Source: Kutzneria chonburiensis (GTDB lineage Bacteria; Actinomycetota; Actinomycetes; Mycobacteriales; Pseudonocardiaceae). From it: a DNA stretch of 64,000 nucleotides. The notes under the pieces are model-generated. The model saw nothing but the letters and a program-made list of their open reading frames with translations. It was not told where the DNA came from and made no database searches. The position numbers and the translations under genes were made by a program. Positions 8,091 through 16,770 of this stretch are shown piece after piece (position 1 is the first letter of the stretch; each line of letters begins with the position of its first letter). Location: NCBI RefSeq assembly GCF_028622115.1, contig NZ_CP097263.1, positions 4,774,001 through 4,838,000 on the forward strand, given 5' to 3'.

Positions 8091-8678
8091 TGCGTGCCAC
8101 CGGCGGCGCATCAGGAAGATCACCAGCAGGCCGGCGGCGATGATGCCGAGGCCGATCGGGTTGGACACGGCCAGGAACACCGGGGTCGGCAGCAGCAGCG
8201 CGAGGGCAACGGCGACCACGGCGTGCAGGGTGAACATGCCGCCGAACACGAGGGTCAGCGCCAGCGCCCGGCCCTTGGTCGGCACCCGCATGCCGGGGTT
8301 GCGGCGGGACAGGAACTGGAAGATCACGCCGACCAGCGGCCGGCCGATCAACGCCGACAGCAGGAACAACACCCCGATCGGGCCGGTGATGATCACGCCC
8401 TGGACCTTCACGATCAGCCCGTCGCCACCGGTCAGCAGCTGCGCGGCCACGGCGACCACGAAGCCGACCACCGAGATCGCGCCGACGATGTCCAGCTTGC
8501 GGCGCACCAGGAAGCCGACAAGGGTGACGGCCAGCGGGATCGCGCCGGCGATGATCAGCGCGGTGACGTCGTCGGCGAAATACGGCCGCACCAGCGTGTA
8601 CACCACCAGCGGCACCACCGCGTTGAGCACGATGCTCGGCAGGAACCGGCGTAGCTGGACGGGTTGCGGCGTGGTCAT
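8073..8678 (-). CDS. VC0807-family integral membrane protein
   Basis: This is a 201-aa protein with about six hydrophobic segments (for example ALIIAGAIPLAVTLVGFLV and PIGLGIIAAGLLVIFLM). The pattern of short basic loops fits the VC0807-like family of actinobacterial membrane proteins, for which no function is known. A strong ribosome site (GGGGAGGAAGAG) precedes the ATG at 8678. It overlaps the end of the convergent DUF2000 gene. Confidence 0.7.
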   Translation of the reverse strand: MTTPQPVQLRRFLPSIVLNAVVPLVVYTLVRPYFADDVTALIIAGAIPLAVTLVGFLVRRKLDIVGAISVVGFVVAVAAQLLTGGDGLIVKVQGVIITGPIGVLFLLSALIGRPLVGVIFQFLSRRNPGMRVPTKGRALALTLVFGGMFTLHAVVAVALALLLPTPVFLAVSNPIGLGIIAAGLLVIFLMRRRWHASAQQA

Positions 8679-8763
8679 TGCTCTTCCTCCCCAGGTCGGG
8701 TTTCGACGCCGTTCAGCGTCCCGCCGACCGGGGTGGGGGTGCGTCGGCTCCGGGATGGAAGCC

Positions 8764-8785
8764 GGGTGGAGGTTCGTCTCCACCC
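8764..8785 (-). terminator. Hairpin downstream of the MBL-fold hydrolase
   Basis: GGGTGGAG and CTCCACCC form a perfect 8-bp stem with a 6-nt loop, 14 bp past the hydrolase stop. There is no T-run, which is usual for actinobacterial terminators. Confidence 0.5.
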
Positions 8786-8798
8786 TGGGGTCGACGCC

Positions 8799-9623
8799 TC
8801 AGCAGGCGAACTTCGCCCCGTCCCGGCTGACCAGGCCGCCGTCGAAGTGCGTCGGCAGCACCCGGGCCCCGCGATCGGCGGCCCAGCCGAGGATCTGTCG
8901 CCTCGACCGCCGCGCCCGCGCCCCGTCCAGGCAGAACATGCTGTCGGCGTCGGGCTCCAGGATCTGCGCCGGGTTGTGCAGCAGATCCCCGACGAACACG
9001 GCCTCGTCCCGCAGCTTGAGCACGCTCGACCCGGGCGTGTGGCCGGGCGCCGCCTCCAGCAGCAGCCCGTCGGCCACGCGGTGCGAGTCCCGCCACAGCA
9101 CCGCCTGCCCGGCCTCGACCACCGGGCGCACGCTGTCGGCGACCACCTGGTCGTCGGCGAAATGCGCGTAGTCGGCCGCCGGGATGAGATAGGTGGCGTT
9201 GGGGAAGGTCGGCACCCAGCAGTCGTCGACCAGCCGCGTGTTCCAGCCGACGTGATCGGCGTGCAGGTGGGTGTTCACCACCACGTCCACCATGGCCGGC
9301 ACCACCCCGACCGCGGCCAGCGCGATCAGGAAATCGGTCTCCAGCTGGTGGAACGACGGCATGTCCGGCCGGTCCTTGTGGTTGCCGATACCGGTGTCGA
9401 CCAGCACGACCCGACCGCGGTCGCGGATCACCCAGGTCAGGGAGCTGCTGACCAGCCGGCCGTCGGCGGCGTCCCACAGGTCCGGGCGGTCGTCCCAGAA
9501 CCGCTGCGGCAGGTCGGCGAACACCGCGGTCGGCGGGCGGGTCGGCCACGCCTTCTCCAGCACTCGGTCAATCTCGGCCATCCGCCGATGCTGACCGCTC
9601 GGGGCCGCCGGCGAATCAGTCAT
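8799..9623 (-). CDS. Metallo-beta-lactamase-fold hydrolase (lactonase-like)
   Basis: This 274-aa member of the MBL-fold superfamily shows the Zn-binding motif THLHADHVG, a later His in APGHTPGSS, the bridging Asp in VFVGDLLHN and the last His in LPTHFDGG. Layout and length resemble N-acyl-homoserine lactonase-like and related esterase/lactonase enzymes. ATG at 9623 was used; the internal ATG in RRMAEIDRV is an alternative. It stands downstream of a two-component response regulator on the same strand (20-bp gap) and could be co-transcribed. The substrate cannot be assigned. Confidence 0.8.
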   Translation of the reverse strand: MTDSPAAPSGQHRRMAEIDRVLEKAWPTRPPTAVFADLPQRFWDDRPDLWDAADGRLVSSSLTWVIRDRGRVVLVDTGIGNHKDRPDMPSFHQLETDFLIALAAVGVVPAMVDVVVNTHLHADHVGWNTRLVDDCWVPTFPNATYLIPAADYAHFADDQVVADSVRPVVEAGQAVLWRDSHRVADGLLLEAAPGHTPGSSVLKLRDEAVFVGDLLHNPAQILEPDADSMFCLDGARARRSRRQILGWAADRGARVLPTHFDGGLVSRDGAKFAC

Positions 9624-9643
9624 GTGACTGCCCCGGTGTCTGC

Positions 9644-10288
9644 CTACCGTACGGTTCCGGTCTCCCACGCCCAGATCGCCACTTCGGTGCGGTTGCGCGC
9701 GGCCAGTTTCCGTTGCACCGCGCCGAGGTGCGTCTTCACCGTGGACAGCGAGATGACCAGCTCGGCCGCGATCTCGGCGTTGGTGCGGCCGCGGGCCACC
9801 AGCCGGATGACGTCGAACTCGCGCTCGGTCAACGGCTCCAGCGGCTTGCGCTCGACCCGCGCCTCGGCGAAGTGGGCCAGCAGCCGGGTGGTGATCGACG
9901 GCGACACCAGCGCCTCGCCGTTGGCCGCCGCGTGCACGGCCTCGATCAGCAGGCCCGGCCCGGCGTCCTTGAGCAGGAAGCCGCAGGCCCCGGCGCGCAG
10001 CGCCGCGTGCACGTTCTCGTCCAGGTCGAAGGTGGTGACCACGACGACCCGCAGCGGATCCCGCACGTCGGGGCCGGCCAGCAGGCGAGTGGCCTGGAGG
10101 CCGTCCACCACCGGCATCTTGATGTCCATCAGGGTCACGTCGGGCCGCAGCTGCCGGGCCAGCGCCACGGCCTCCCGGCCGTCCGCGGCCTCGCCGACCA
10201 CCTCGATGTCCGGTTCGCCGGTGAGGATCAGCCGGAACCCGGTCCGCACCATGGCCTGATCGTCGGCGACCAGGACCCGCAGGCTCAC
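9644..10288 (-). CDS. NarL/LuxR-type response regulator
   Basis: This 214-aa regulator has a receiver domain (VADDQAMVRTGF with the acidic pair, phospho-Asp in DVTLMDIKMP, Thr in VVTTFDLDE, Lys in GFLLKDA) and a C-terminal LuxR HTH (LTEREFDVIRLVARGRTNAE, then STVKTHLGAVQRKL). The GTG at 10288 overlaps the stop of the histidine kinase by 4 nt (GTGA). GGGAGG lies just upstream, so the two are coupled as one two-component system. Confidence 0.95.
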   Translation of the reverse strand: MSLRVLVADDQAMVRTGFRLILTGEPDIEVVGEAADGREAVALARQLRPDVTLMDIKMPVVDGLQATRLLAGPDVRDPLRVVVVTTFDLDENVHAALRAGACGFLLKDAGPGLLIEAVHAAANGEALVSPSITTRLLAHFAEARVERKPLEPLTEREFDVIRLVARGRTNAEIAAELVISLSTVKTHLGAVQRKLAARNRTEVAIWAWETGTVR

Positions 10289-11424
10289 ACGGTCCTCCCC
10301 AGTGGCAGTCGCGCGCACACCCGCCAGCGCTGTCCCGGCGCCGCGCCGGCCAGCAGACTACCGCCGAGCGCCTCGACCCGCTCCGCCATGCCGACCAGGC
10401 CGTACCCGCGATCGCCGGTCGGGGCGGACCGCACGCCGTCGTTGACGATCTCGACCACCAGCCGGTCGGCGTCGATGTGCACGTCCACCGCCAGTTCCCG
10501 GGCCTGCGGGGCATGCCGGTGGGCGTTGGTCACCGACTCCATGATCACGCGATGCACGGTCGTCGCGGCCTCGGGCGTCACCGCCAGCACGTCCAGTCCA
10601 TCTTGGACGGTCAGCGTCACACCCGGCGGCACGGCTTGTTTCACGGCGTCGAGCAGATCGTTCGGCGTGGCCCCGAGATCGTTTGCGGTGCGGAGCATGC
10701 CGACCAGCCGGCGCATCGCCGCCAGCGCCTCGGCGCCGGCCTGCTCGATCTCGCCGAACACCTCGTCCCGTTCGGGCGCGACCCGGCGGCCGGCCTGCGC
10801 CAGCACGACCACGCCGGTGATGTGGTGCGCCACCAGGTCATGCAGCTCGCGGGCCAGCAGCAGCCGTTCGCCCGTGCGGACTTCGGTCAACGCGCTGCGG
10901 CGTCGGGAATCCGCGTCCCTGAGCACCAGGCCGACGGCCACCGCGCCGCCCCACAGCACGGCGACCGGCACCGCGAGCAGGCCGCCGAGGCCGTAACGGA
11001 ACAGCGCCTGGACGATCATCGCCACCGCCCCGGCGGTCACCACGATCGCCGCCGGTACCGGGTTCAGCCGCCGGCTGGCCGAGCCGATGAGCAGCGCCAA
11101 CGCCATCAGCGCGGTGACGTCGAGTTCCACCGGCAGCGGCTGGCCCAACTCGGCCGTGATCAGCAGGGCTCCCGTGCCGACAAGGGAAAGCGCCGCGACC
11201 ACGCAGCCGAGCAACAGCACCCGGTTCGGAAACCGCCGGCGCAGCAAGGCCAACACCGCCACCGCCAGCGCCTGCCCGGGCACGAGCTCGAACGCCAGCG
11301 AGCTCGGCAGCTGCGTCGGCACGCCCGCGCGCACGGCCCAGCCGAAGTCCACGGCCAGCAGTAGGCCGAGCACCACGCACTCGGCCACGAGCGGACCCCG
11401 TCGGCCCGTCCAGCCGTGACTCAT
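10285..11424 (-). CDS. Sensor histidine kinase (HisKA_3, NarX/DesK-like)
   Basis: This is a 379-aa membrane kinase. The N-terminal ~150 residues form about five transmembrane segments without an obvious extracellular sensor domain. The dimerisation/phosphotransfer helix has LARELHDLVAHHITGVVV with the phospho-His. The HATPase domain shows the N box in VIMESVTNAHRHAP and the G boxes VNDGV and GYGLVGMAERVEALGG. It is the first gene of an operon with the response regulator and possibly the MBL hydrolase. The signal is unknown. Confidence 0.93.
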   Translation of the reverse strand: MSHGWTGRRGPLVAECVVLGLLLAVDFGWAVRAGVPTQLPSSLAFELVPGQALAVAVLALLRRRFPNRVLLLGCVVAALSLVGTGALLITAELGQPLPVELDVTALMALALLIGSASRRLNPVPAAIVVTAGAVAMIVQALFRYGLGGLLAVPVAVLWGGAVAVGLVLRDADSRRRSALTEVRTGERLLLARELHDLVAHHITGVVVLAQAGRRVAPERDEVFGEIEQAGAEALAAMRRLVGMLRTANDLGATPNDLLDAVKQAVPPGVTLTVQDGLDVLAVTPEAATTVHRVIMESVTNAHRHAPQARELAVDVHIDADRLVVEIVNDGVRSAPTGDRGYGLVGMAERVEALGGSLLAGAAPGQRWRVCARLPLGRTV

Positions 11425-11482
11425 AGCGATGATCCTGCCGCCGATCGCCTGCCGCCGCCTCGACCGAAAGTCTGATTGCCAG

Positions 11483-12016
11483 TCACCACAACGGGGAATG
11501 CGGGGCGGCGGTGACCTGCCGGGACCGGTGGGCCCGCACGTTGGCGGCGTTGCCGCAGGTGGCGACGTCGCACCAGACCCGGCTGCCGTTGCGGGAAGAG
11601 TCGTAGAAGGCGATGGCGCAGCCCTCGTTGCGGCACACCTTGAGGCGAGGCCAGGTGCCGGTTGCCCGGGCCAGCAGGCATTCCGCGGCGACCGCGGCCT
11701 GGAACCACGACGCGCCGGCCGGCACGGCCACGGCGGACTCGGCGTCGATCCTGATCTCGACGGCGCCGACCAACGTCGCCGGCTCGCCCTTTACCAGGCG
11801 CCGCAAGGAATCACGGAGTTCCAGGAGGTCGAAGAGGTCCTCGTAGGTCAGTTCCGGCGCGCCCGGGATGCCGGCGAACCACGCCCGCGCGGTGTCCATG
11901 CCGGACAGCAGGTCCCAGTCCGGATACTTATGTGTGCCAACGGTGTTGAGCAGTTCCTGGGTGAGCCGGAGCTCGGCCGGGGCCGCGGCCAGGCCGTACC
12001 GGTCGGTGGCGGTCAT
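11483..12016 (-). CDS. CGNR zinc-finger / ABATE-domain regulator
   Basis: The 177-aa protein has the actinobacterial ABATE domain (stress-induced regulator) followed by a C-terminal CGNR zinc finger: CRNEGC, then WCDVATCGNAANVRAHR. Such proteins are predicted DNA-binding regulators. Its ATG overlaps the stop of the upstream ketopantoate-reductase-like gene by 4 nt (ATGA), implying coupled translation. Confidence 0.88.
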   Translation of the reverse strand: MTATDRYGLAAAPAELRLTQELLNTVGTHKYPDWDLLSGMDTARAWFAGIPGAPELTYEDLFDLLELRDSLRRLVKGEPATLVGAVEIRIDAESAVAVPAGASWFQAAVAAECLLARATGTWPRLKVCRNEGCAIAFYDSSRNGSRVWCDVATCGNAANVRAHRSRQVTAAPHSPLW

Positions 12017-12924
12017 CGGGTGCTCTCGTACACCCGCATGCTGATGGTGGCCAACTCCAGCAGCGGCGTCGGCACGTCGAGCTCGCGGGCCCGCTCCAGC
12101 AGGTCGCCGAGCAGATGCTCGGCCTCGGTGGGATAGCCGCTGCTCAGGTCGCGGAACATCGACGTGGCCGCCGGCGAAGCCGGATCGCCCACACCGGCCC
12201 GCAGCCGCTGATGGGCGGCCTCGGCCATCGGATAGCCGGCGGCCGTGGCGACGGCGGCGCACTCGTCGATCAGCGCAGCGGAGAACTGCGCGCCCCCGGC
12301 GGCGGCGATCTGGCCGATGGTGCCGCGCATCAAGCACGTCGCCCCGCCGTACGAGGCGATGAGCACCCACTTCGCCCACATGTCGGCGTCGATGTGCTCG
12401 GACAGCTCGGCCGGGAAACCGGCGCCGCCGAGCGTCGCGTGCAGCTCGGCCAGCCGCCCCGGCGAGGTGCCGACCCGCGCCCCGTAGGACATGTCCTCCA
12501 AGGGCCCGACCCGCAGGATGTTGCCGTCATCGTCCACAGTGGTCTGCACGCGAACCACGCCACCCAGCACCCGGTCCGCCCCGAACCGCTTGTCCAGCAC
12601 GGCCAGGTGCCGCATCCCGTTCAGGAACGGCATGATCAGCGTGTCCGGGCCGACCGCGGGCGCGAAGTCCTCGATCGCCTGCTCGAGACCGGCCGCCTTG
12701 ACCGACACCAGGATCACGTCGAACGTCTCGGCGATCTCACCGGTGACCAGCACCTTCGGCGTGATCACGAAGTCCTGCCCGGCGCCGTGCACCCGCAGCC
12801 CCCGCTCGCGCAGCAGCTCGGCCCGCCGCGGCCGGACCAGGAAGGTCACGTCCCGGCCGGCCGTGGCCAGCCTCGCGCCGAACAGCCCGCCGGTCGCCCC
12901 CGCGCCGATGACCAGGATGCGCAC
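12013..12924 (-). CDS. Ketopantoate reductase (PanE/ApbA) family protein
   Basis: This 303-aa NADPH-dependent 2-dehydropantoate 2-reductase-like enzyme has an N-terminal Rossmann motif ILVIGAGATGGLFGARLA, the conserved segment SVKAAGLEQAIEDFAP with its catalytic Lys, and a C-terminal helical domain with the family motif WAKWVLIASYGG. The start is a GTG with a GAGAGGGG ribosome site. It may serve pantothenate synthesis, but adjacency to a CGNR regulator and no other pan gene leaves a different 2-keto substrate possible. Confidence 0.85.
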   Translation of the reverse strand: MRILVIGAGATGGLFGARLATAGRDVTFLVRPRRAELLRERGLRVHGAGQDFVITPKVLVTGEIAETFDVILVSVKAAGLEQAIEDFAPAVGPDTLIMPFLNGMRHLAVLDKRFGADRVLGGVVRVQTTVDDDGNILRVGPLEDMSYGARVGTSPGRLAELHATLGGAGFPAELSEHIDADMWAKWVLIASYGGATCLMRGTIGQIAAAGGAQFSAALIDECAAVATAAGYPMAEAAHQRLRAGVGDPASPAATSMFRDLSSGYPTEAEHLLGDLLERARELDVPTPLLELATISMRVYESTR

Positions 12925-12963
12925 CCGTTTCCCCTCTCGTAAGACCCGTTCCCGTTTGACATC

Positions 12964-13569
12964 TTACGCGTCGCTGACCAGCAGGTACCGCTCGTCGTCG
13001 ATCGGGCCGCCCCACAGCGCCGGATCGGTCAGCATCCGCACGTCGACGTGCCGGCGATGGCTCAGGACCAGCCGCCGGCACTGGTCGGCGGTGAGCCCGG
13101 CGCCGGTCGACCACCGACCTTCGACCAGCAGCAACCGGCCGCCCGGTCGGAGCAGCGCGACCCATTTCCGGACGGCCGCCGGCGGCAGCGTCCACAGCAC
13201 GTGCCGGGCGAAGACCAGGTCGTAGGAGCAGGGTTCGAGCGGCGGATCGGCGGCGTCGCCGAGCAGCAGGGTCACGGAACCGGCGGCGGCGTCACCGGCC
13301 CGCAGCCTCACCGAATCGATGGTGTCGGCGCACTTGGTGCGGGCGATCTCCAGCATGCGGGGCGACTGGTCGACGCCGTGCACGTCGTGTCCGGCCTGCG
13401 CGAACAGCGCCGAGACGCTGCCGGTGCCGCAGCCCAGATCGGCGATCCGGGCGTGCGGGGAAGGCACCATCGGTGCCAACAGGGCGACCCAGGCCGCTTT
13501 CACCGCGGGGTCGCGCAGCCCGTGGTCCGGTTCGTCGTCGAAATTCGCCGCCGCCTCATCCCATGACAT
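12964..13569 (-). CDS. SAM-dependent class I methyltransferase
   Basis: The 201-aa protein has motif I IADLGCGTGSVSALFAQAG, the acidic post-I residue in VHGVDQSP, and motif IV near DLVFARHVLWTLPP with LRPGGRLLLVEG. It is most like small UbiE/COQ5-type methyltransferases. I chose the ATG at 13569 (MSWDEAAANFD), preceded by AGGATGGG. It is divergent from a GNAT gene 28 bp away, and the two may share a promoter region. Substrate unknown. Confidence 0.88.
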   Translation of the reverse strand: MSWDEAAANFDDEPDHGLRDPAVKAAWVALLAPMVPSPHARIADLGCGTGSVSALFAQAGHDVHGVDQSPRMLEIARTKCADTIDSVRLRAGDAAAGSVTLLLGDAADPPLEPCSYDLVFARHVLWTLPPAAVRKWVALLRPGGRLLLVEGRWSTGAGLTADQCRRLVLSHRRHVDVRMLTDPALWGGPIDDERYLLVSDA

Positions 13570-13597
13570 GGGCCCATCCTGGCGCTTGAATGGCGTG

Positions 13598-14068
13598 ATG
13601 ATCGTGCGAACGGCCACGCCGGCCGAACTGGCCGAGGTCGGCGAGCTGCGGGTGGCGGCCTATCACGCCGGGCACTTCCTCGACGCCATCCCGACCTACG
13701 CGGATCGCCTGCGCGCGCTGGGCGAGCACGGCGTGGTCCTGGTCGCCGTGGACGACAAAGAACTTCTCGGCACGATCATGCTGGAGCGCTGGCACGAGGA
13801 CAGCGACATGGCCACCGGGCCCGAGGAGGCCGAGGTCCGGGCCCTGGCCGTCGCCCCGTCGGCGCAGGGCCGCGGCGTCGGGCGGGCGCTGGTGCGGGCC
13901 GTGGTCGACCTCGGTGTGGAGTGGCAGCTGCAACGGCTGGTGCTGTTCTCGCAGCCGGCGATGGTGGCCGCCCATCGCCTGTACGAGAAGGCCGGCTTCG
14001 TGCGGACCCCGGACCGCGACCATCTCAGTCCGACCTTCTCGTTGCTGGCCTACGGCCTGGAGCTGTAG
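13598..14068 (+). CDS. GNAT N-acetyltransferase
   Basis: This 156-aa single-domain acetyltransferase shows the acetyl-CoA binding signature VAPSAQGRGVGRALVR (motif A, Q/RxxGxG/A) and the final motif RLYEKAGFVRTP. The start at 13598 leaves only 28 bp to the divergent methyltransferase. Its 3' end overlaps the convergent P-loop kinase gene by 19 bp. The substrate is unknown. Confidence 0.88.
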   Translation: MIVRTATPAELAEVGELRVAAYHAGHFLDAIPTYADRLRALGEHGVVLVAVDDKELLGTIMLERWHEDSDMATGPEEAEVRALAVAPSAQGRGVGRALVRAVVDLGVEWQLQRLVLFSQPAMVAAHRLYEKAGFVRTPDRDHLSPTFSLLAYGLEL

Positions 14069-14577
14069 CCGAGCCAGCCGAGCTTGTCGACGATCTCCCT
14101 GGCCGCGTCCTCCTCCGACCTTTCGTGCGTGGAGACGAGGAAGTCCCGGATCCGGTGCCGATCGTCGCGCGCGTGGAAGACGTCGACCCAGCGCCGCAGA
14201 CCCTCCCGCCAGAACTCGTTCGGCTCGCGCGCCGTCACCCGCTCCTTGAGGACCGCTTCCGGCGCCGTCAGCTCGCACACCGTCAGGTTCGCGCCCGGGA
14301 GGGCGGCGCGCAGGAGCACCAGCTCCTGCTCGTCCGCGAGGACGGTCGGCAGCAGCAGCCGCAGGCCGGGAACCGCGGCATAGCGGGGCCAGATGGCCGT
14401 GAGGTTCTCGCGCGCGAAGGAACGGCCCGGACTGGGATGCACGATGGAGATCTCATCCATGTCGATCACCCCGTAGGCCAGGTCGGCCTCCCGCAGGATC
14501 TCGGAGATGACCCGCGCCAGCGTCGTCTTCCCGGCGCCCGGCGATCCGTGCAGCACGAGCACGTCCACGTTGTCCAC
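14050..14577 (-). CDS. P-loop nucleoside/antibiotic kinase-like ATPase
   Basis: This is a 175-aa AAA_33/zeta-toxin-like P-loop protein with Walker A LHGSPGAGKTTLAR, an acidic DMDEISIVH segment and a lid-like Arg cluster near LKERVTAREPNEF. Family members phosphorylate small molecules (shikimate, gluconate, chloramphenicol) or are unassigned. Only the fold can be claimed. It ends inside the last codons of the GNAT gene. Confidence 0.75.
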   Translation of the reverse strand: MDNVDVLVLHGSPGAGKTTLARVISEILREADLAYGVIDMDEISIVHPSPGRSFARENLTAIWPRYAAVPGLRLLLPTVLADEQELVLLRAALPGANLTVCELTAPEAVLKERVTAREPNEFWREGLRRWVDVFHARDDRHRIRDFLVSTHERSEEDAAREIVDKLGWLGYSSRP

Positions 14578-14625
14578 CGGCCGAACCTAGCGTCGGCAGC
14601 CGGAACCGCTCAATCGCGTTTCGGT

Positions 14626-15582
14626 CTAGTGCGGCAGGCTGCGACGCGGCCGGCGGATCACCAAGTCCCGGTAGTCCTCGATGGCGTAGGCGATCTCGGT
14701 CATGGTGCGGGTTCGTTCCAGCTGGTCGAGGTATTTCACCGTGCGGGCCAGGCACATCAGGTCGACCGTGAAGTAGACGGCCATGAGCGGGTTGACAAAG
14801 AGCTCGCTGTCGCCGGTTCGGGTCGTCACGTGCACGTTGCCGAACTCACCCCGCACCGCCGCCGCGATCTGGCCGTTGACGATGCTCGGCCGCAGCGGCG
14901 TGGACGCCTGCGCGTGCGCCACGGCGTCGAGATAGGCCAGCGCCTCCGGCGAGTCCGGCGGGATCGACAGGGCGCCAAGGTAGCCGCCTTCCCGTTGCAG
15001 GGCAGCGAGATTCTCCAGCACGTCGGCGTGACTGACACCGTGGAAGGCGTCGATCCCGAAGCCGAGGCTGACCACCACACGGTCGACTCCGGACAGTCCC
15101 GCCACCGCCGCCAGGCTGGCCATGTCCTCCTCCGGCGTACCGACGCCGGCTTCGTCGCCTCGCATCAGGATGTCCGTGCCGCCATCGACCAGCACGATCG
15201 CGTCCAGCTCGTGCCGCCGCACCAGCGTCTGATACGCCGCTCGCAACGGTTGCACCCCGATACGCGGGAACGCATACACGGTCGACGGAATCCCTTGCGC
15301 CGCAAGCCAACGCGCCAACGTTCGCTCCGGGAAATAGCCCTCCCCGCCAGGGCTGTCCGGCGTCACCGCAGCCAGGCTCGGCTCGATCCAGTCGTCGATG
15401 TCCAGGCCGTCCAGGTCGCTGAAGGACAGGTTGGCCAGGTGCACCTCTTTTCCCATACCTCGCAACGCCATCGCCAGTGGTAGGCCGGCATACACGTCGA
15501 ACCCGCCGCCCGCGCCGGCCAGCAGCACACGCTCCGCCCCAGCCAACCGCGCGAACAGCGGCGGCACCACCAACGAGCTCAC
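14626..15582 (-). CDS. DUF1152 family protein
   Basis: This is a 318-aa protein of the DUF1152 family, with the glycine-rich VLLAGAGGGFDVYAGLPLA near the N-terminus and VLVDGGTDILMRGDE in the middle. The latter resembles nucleotide-binding loops, but no reaction is established. The start at 15582 (GTG) is favoured because it overlaps the upstream stop by 4 nt (GTGA) and is spaced well from GGAGAGG; a GTG nine bases upstream is possible. It forms a two-gene unit with the immunity-like protein. Confidence 0.85.
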   Translation of the reverse strand: MSSLVVPPLFARLAGAERVLLAGAGGGFDVYAGLPLAMALRGMGKEVHLANLSFSDLDGLDIDDWIEPSLAAVTPDSPGGEGYFPERTLARWLAAQGIPSTVYAFPRIGVQPLRAAYQTLVRRHELDAIVLVDGGTDILMRGDEAGVGTPEEDMASLAAVAGLSGVDRVVVSLGFGIDAFHGVSHADVLENLAALQREGGYLGALSIPPDSPEALAYLDAVAHAQASTPLRPSIVNGQIAAAVRGEFGNVHVTTRTGDSELFVNPLMAVYFTVDLMCLARTVKYLDQLERTRTMTEIAYAIEDYRDLVIRRPRRSLPH

Positions 15583-16061
15583 AGCCAACACCTCTCCAAC
15601 CGATCCACCCCGCGCCCGACCACCTCTTCAACACCGCCGTCCGCGAGGAGAATGCCTTGCCGATACGGGACCTTCCCCATCAGCGCGGCCTGCGAGTCGT
15701 AGCGGAACAGCACCTCGGGGCATCGGTTGCAGGCCAGCCAGGCGACATCGACCGGACTCGGCAGGCGCTCCCCGATCTCCAGGCCCTCCATGGTGTCCTC
15801 GACCTTGCGCCACCGCGGCCGGTCGACGTCCGGGCAGTACGGCAGGCTGTCCAAGACCCGCTTGCTGGACGCGGCCGCCTCGGCGATGCGGCCGCGCAGG
15901 GCGGCACTGATCGGCACGGACTCCTCGGACAGGTGATCGACGGCGGTCTCGAAGGCCAACGCGGACTCGTTGTGGTCCAGGTAATCCCGCGCATCGGCGG
16001 CCTGCTCGGCGGGCAGCAGCGCGCACAGCTCGTCGAACACCGTCTCGTCCCACGGCTGCAT
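15579..16061 (-). CDS. Hypothetical protein with MafI-like immunity-protein N-terminus
   Basis: The 160-aa protein begins with an acidic helical stretch (DETVFDELCALL, then LAFETAVDHLSEESVPIS). This looks like the MafI / polymorphic-toxin immunity family found widely in actinobacteria. The C-terminal half contains CNRCPEVLFRYDSQ, rich in aromatics and cysteine, and is unlike that family, so it may be a second domain. No toxin gene is next to it. It is translationally coupled to the DUF1152 gene. The function claim rests only on visual similarity. Confidence 0.5.
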   Translation of the reverse strand: MQPWDETVFDELCALLPAEQAADARDYLDHNESALAFETAVDHLSEESVPISAALRGRIAEAAASSKRVLDSLPYCPDVDRPRWRKVEDTMEGLEIGERLPSPVDVAWLACNRCPEVLFRYDSQAALMGKVPYRQGILLADGGVEEVVGRGVDRLERCWL

Positions 16062-16139
16062 CAGATCGGCCGAAAGTCTGAGGCGGAACCACTCGCCGGG
16101 CCGAGGTGGCGGGCGGCGAGGGAGCCGAGGATCGGTGTC

Positions 16140-16337
16140 ATGACCAAGGAGCTTCGCACCTCGTGGCTGCGCACCGCCAGCGGATTGGTGATCGCCGGGC
16201 TGACCGCCGTCGGATACACGCAAGGCTGGTACGGCACCGGCACGGAACAACTCGTCATCCAGGGCATTGTCTTCCTCTGTGGCATCGCCATGATCGTGCA
16301 GGGCGTGGCCGGTCTCGTCACGCAGCGGCGGCAGTAA
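16140..16337 (+). CDS. Small two-helix membrane protein
   Basis: This is a 65-aa protein with two transmembrane segments (ASGLVIAGLTAVGYTQGWYG and LVIQGIVFLCGIAMIVQGVAGLV) and basic ends. The ATG follows a purine-rich GAGGGAGCCGAGG. It is divergent from the immunity-like gene and convergent with the RDD gene, overlapping the latter by 20 bp. No family is recognised. Confidence 0.6.
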   Translation: MTKELRTSWLRTASGLVIAGLTAVGYTQGWYGTGTEQLVIQGIVFLCGIAMIVQGVAGLVTQRRQ

Positions 16338-16770
16338 CACGGACCACCAGTGTGCGGGCGACGAGGTCGCCGACGCGCTGGTGGCGCGGGCTGAGCAGCA
16401 TCACGATCAGCCCGGCCAGGCCGAACGCGAAGCCGTCGACCACCATGAGCAGCCACCGGAACGCGTACATGCGCAGTGTCGGCCTACCGCCCCACTCGGT
16501 GACGATCCGCAGGCCGAGCAGCCGCATCGCCGGCGTCCGGCCGCCGGTGCGGTTCGGCACCCACACGTCGACCACCAGACCTCCGATCAGCAGTGCGACA
16601 AGGAAAACCGTGGGCGGCAGGAACAGCAGGGACTGGTTGCCGTACACCACGAACACCAGCACGACGAGCAGCACGGCTGACGGCACGAACACGAGCAGCC
16701 GGTCGAGCAGCCACTGCGCGCAACGCCTCGACACCACACGTGTCTGGTCGTAGGTCTCAGCAGACGGCAT
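16318..16770 (-). CDS. RDD-family membrane protein
   Basis: This 150-aa RDD protein has the N-terminal RCAQWLLDRLLVF (Arg-Asp pair), hydrophobic helices VLLVVLVFVVYG and TVFLVALLIGGLVV, then the hallmark GGRTPAMRLLGLRIV and RRGDLVA-like ending HQRVGDLVARTLVV. RDD proteins have been linked to Na+/H+ antiport or unknown transport. Its start overlaps the end of the TetR gene by 14 bp, so both are likely one transcript. Confidence 0.85.
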   Translation of the reverse strand: MPSAETYDQTRVVSRRCAQWLLDRLLVFVPSAVLLVVLVFVVYGNQSLLFLPPTVFLVALLIGGLVVDVWVPNRTGGRTPAMRLLGLRIVTEWGGRPTLRMYAFRWLLMVVDGFAFGLAGLIVMLLSPRHQRVGDLVARTLVVRVTAAAA

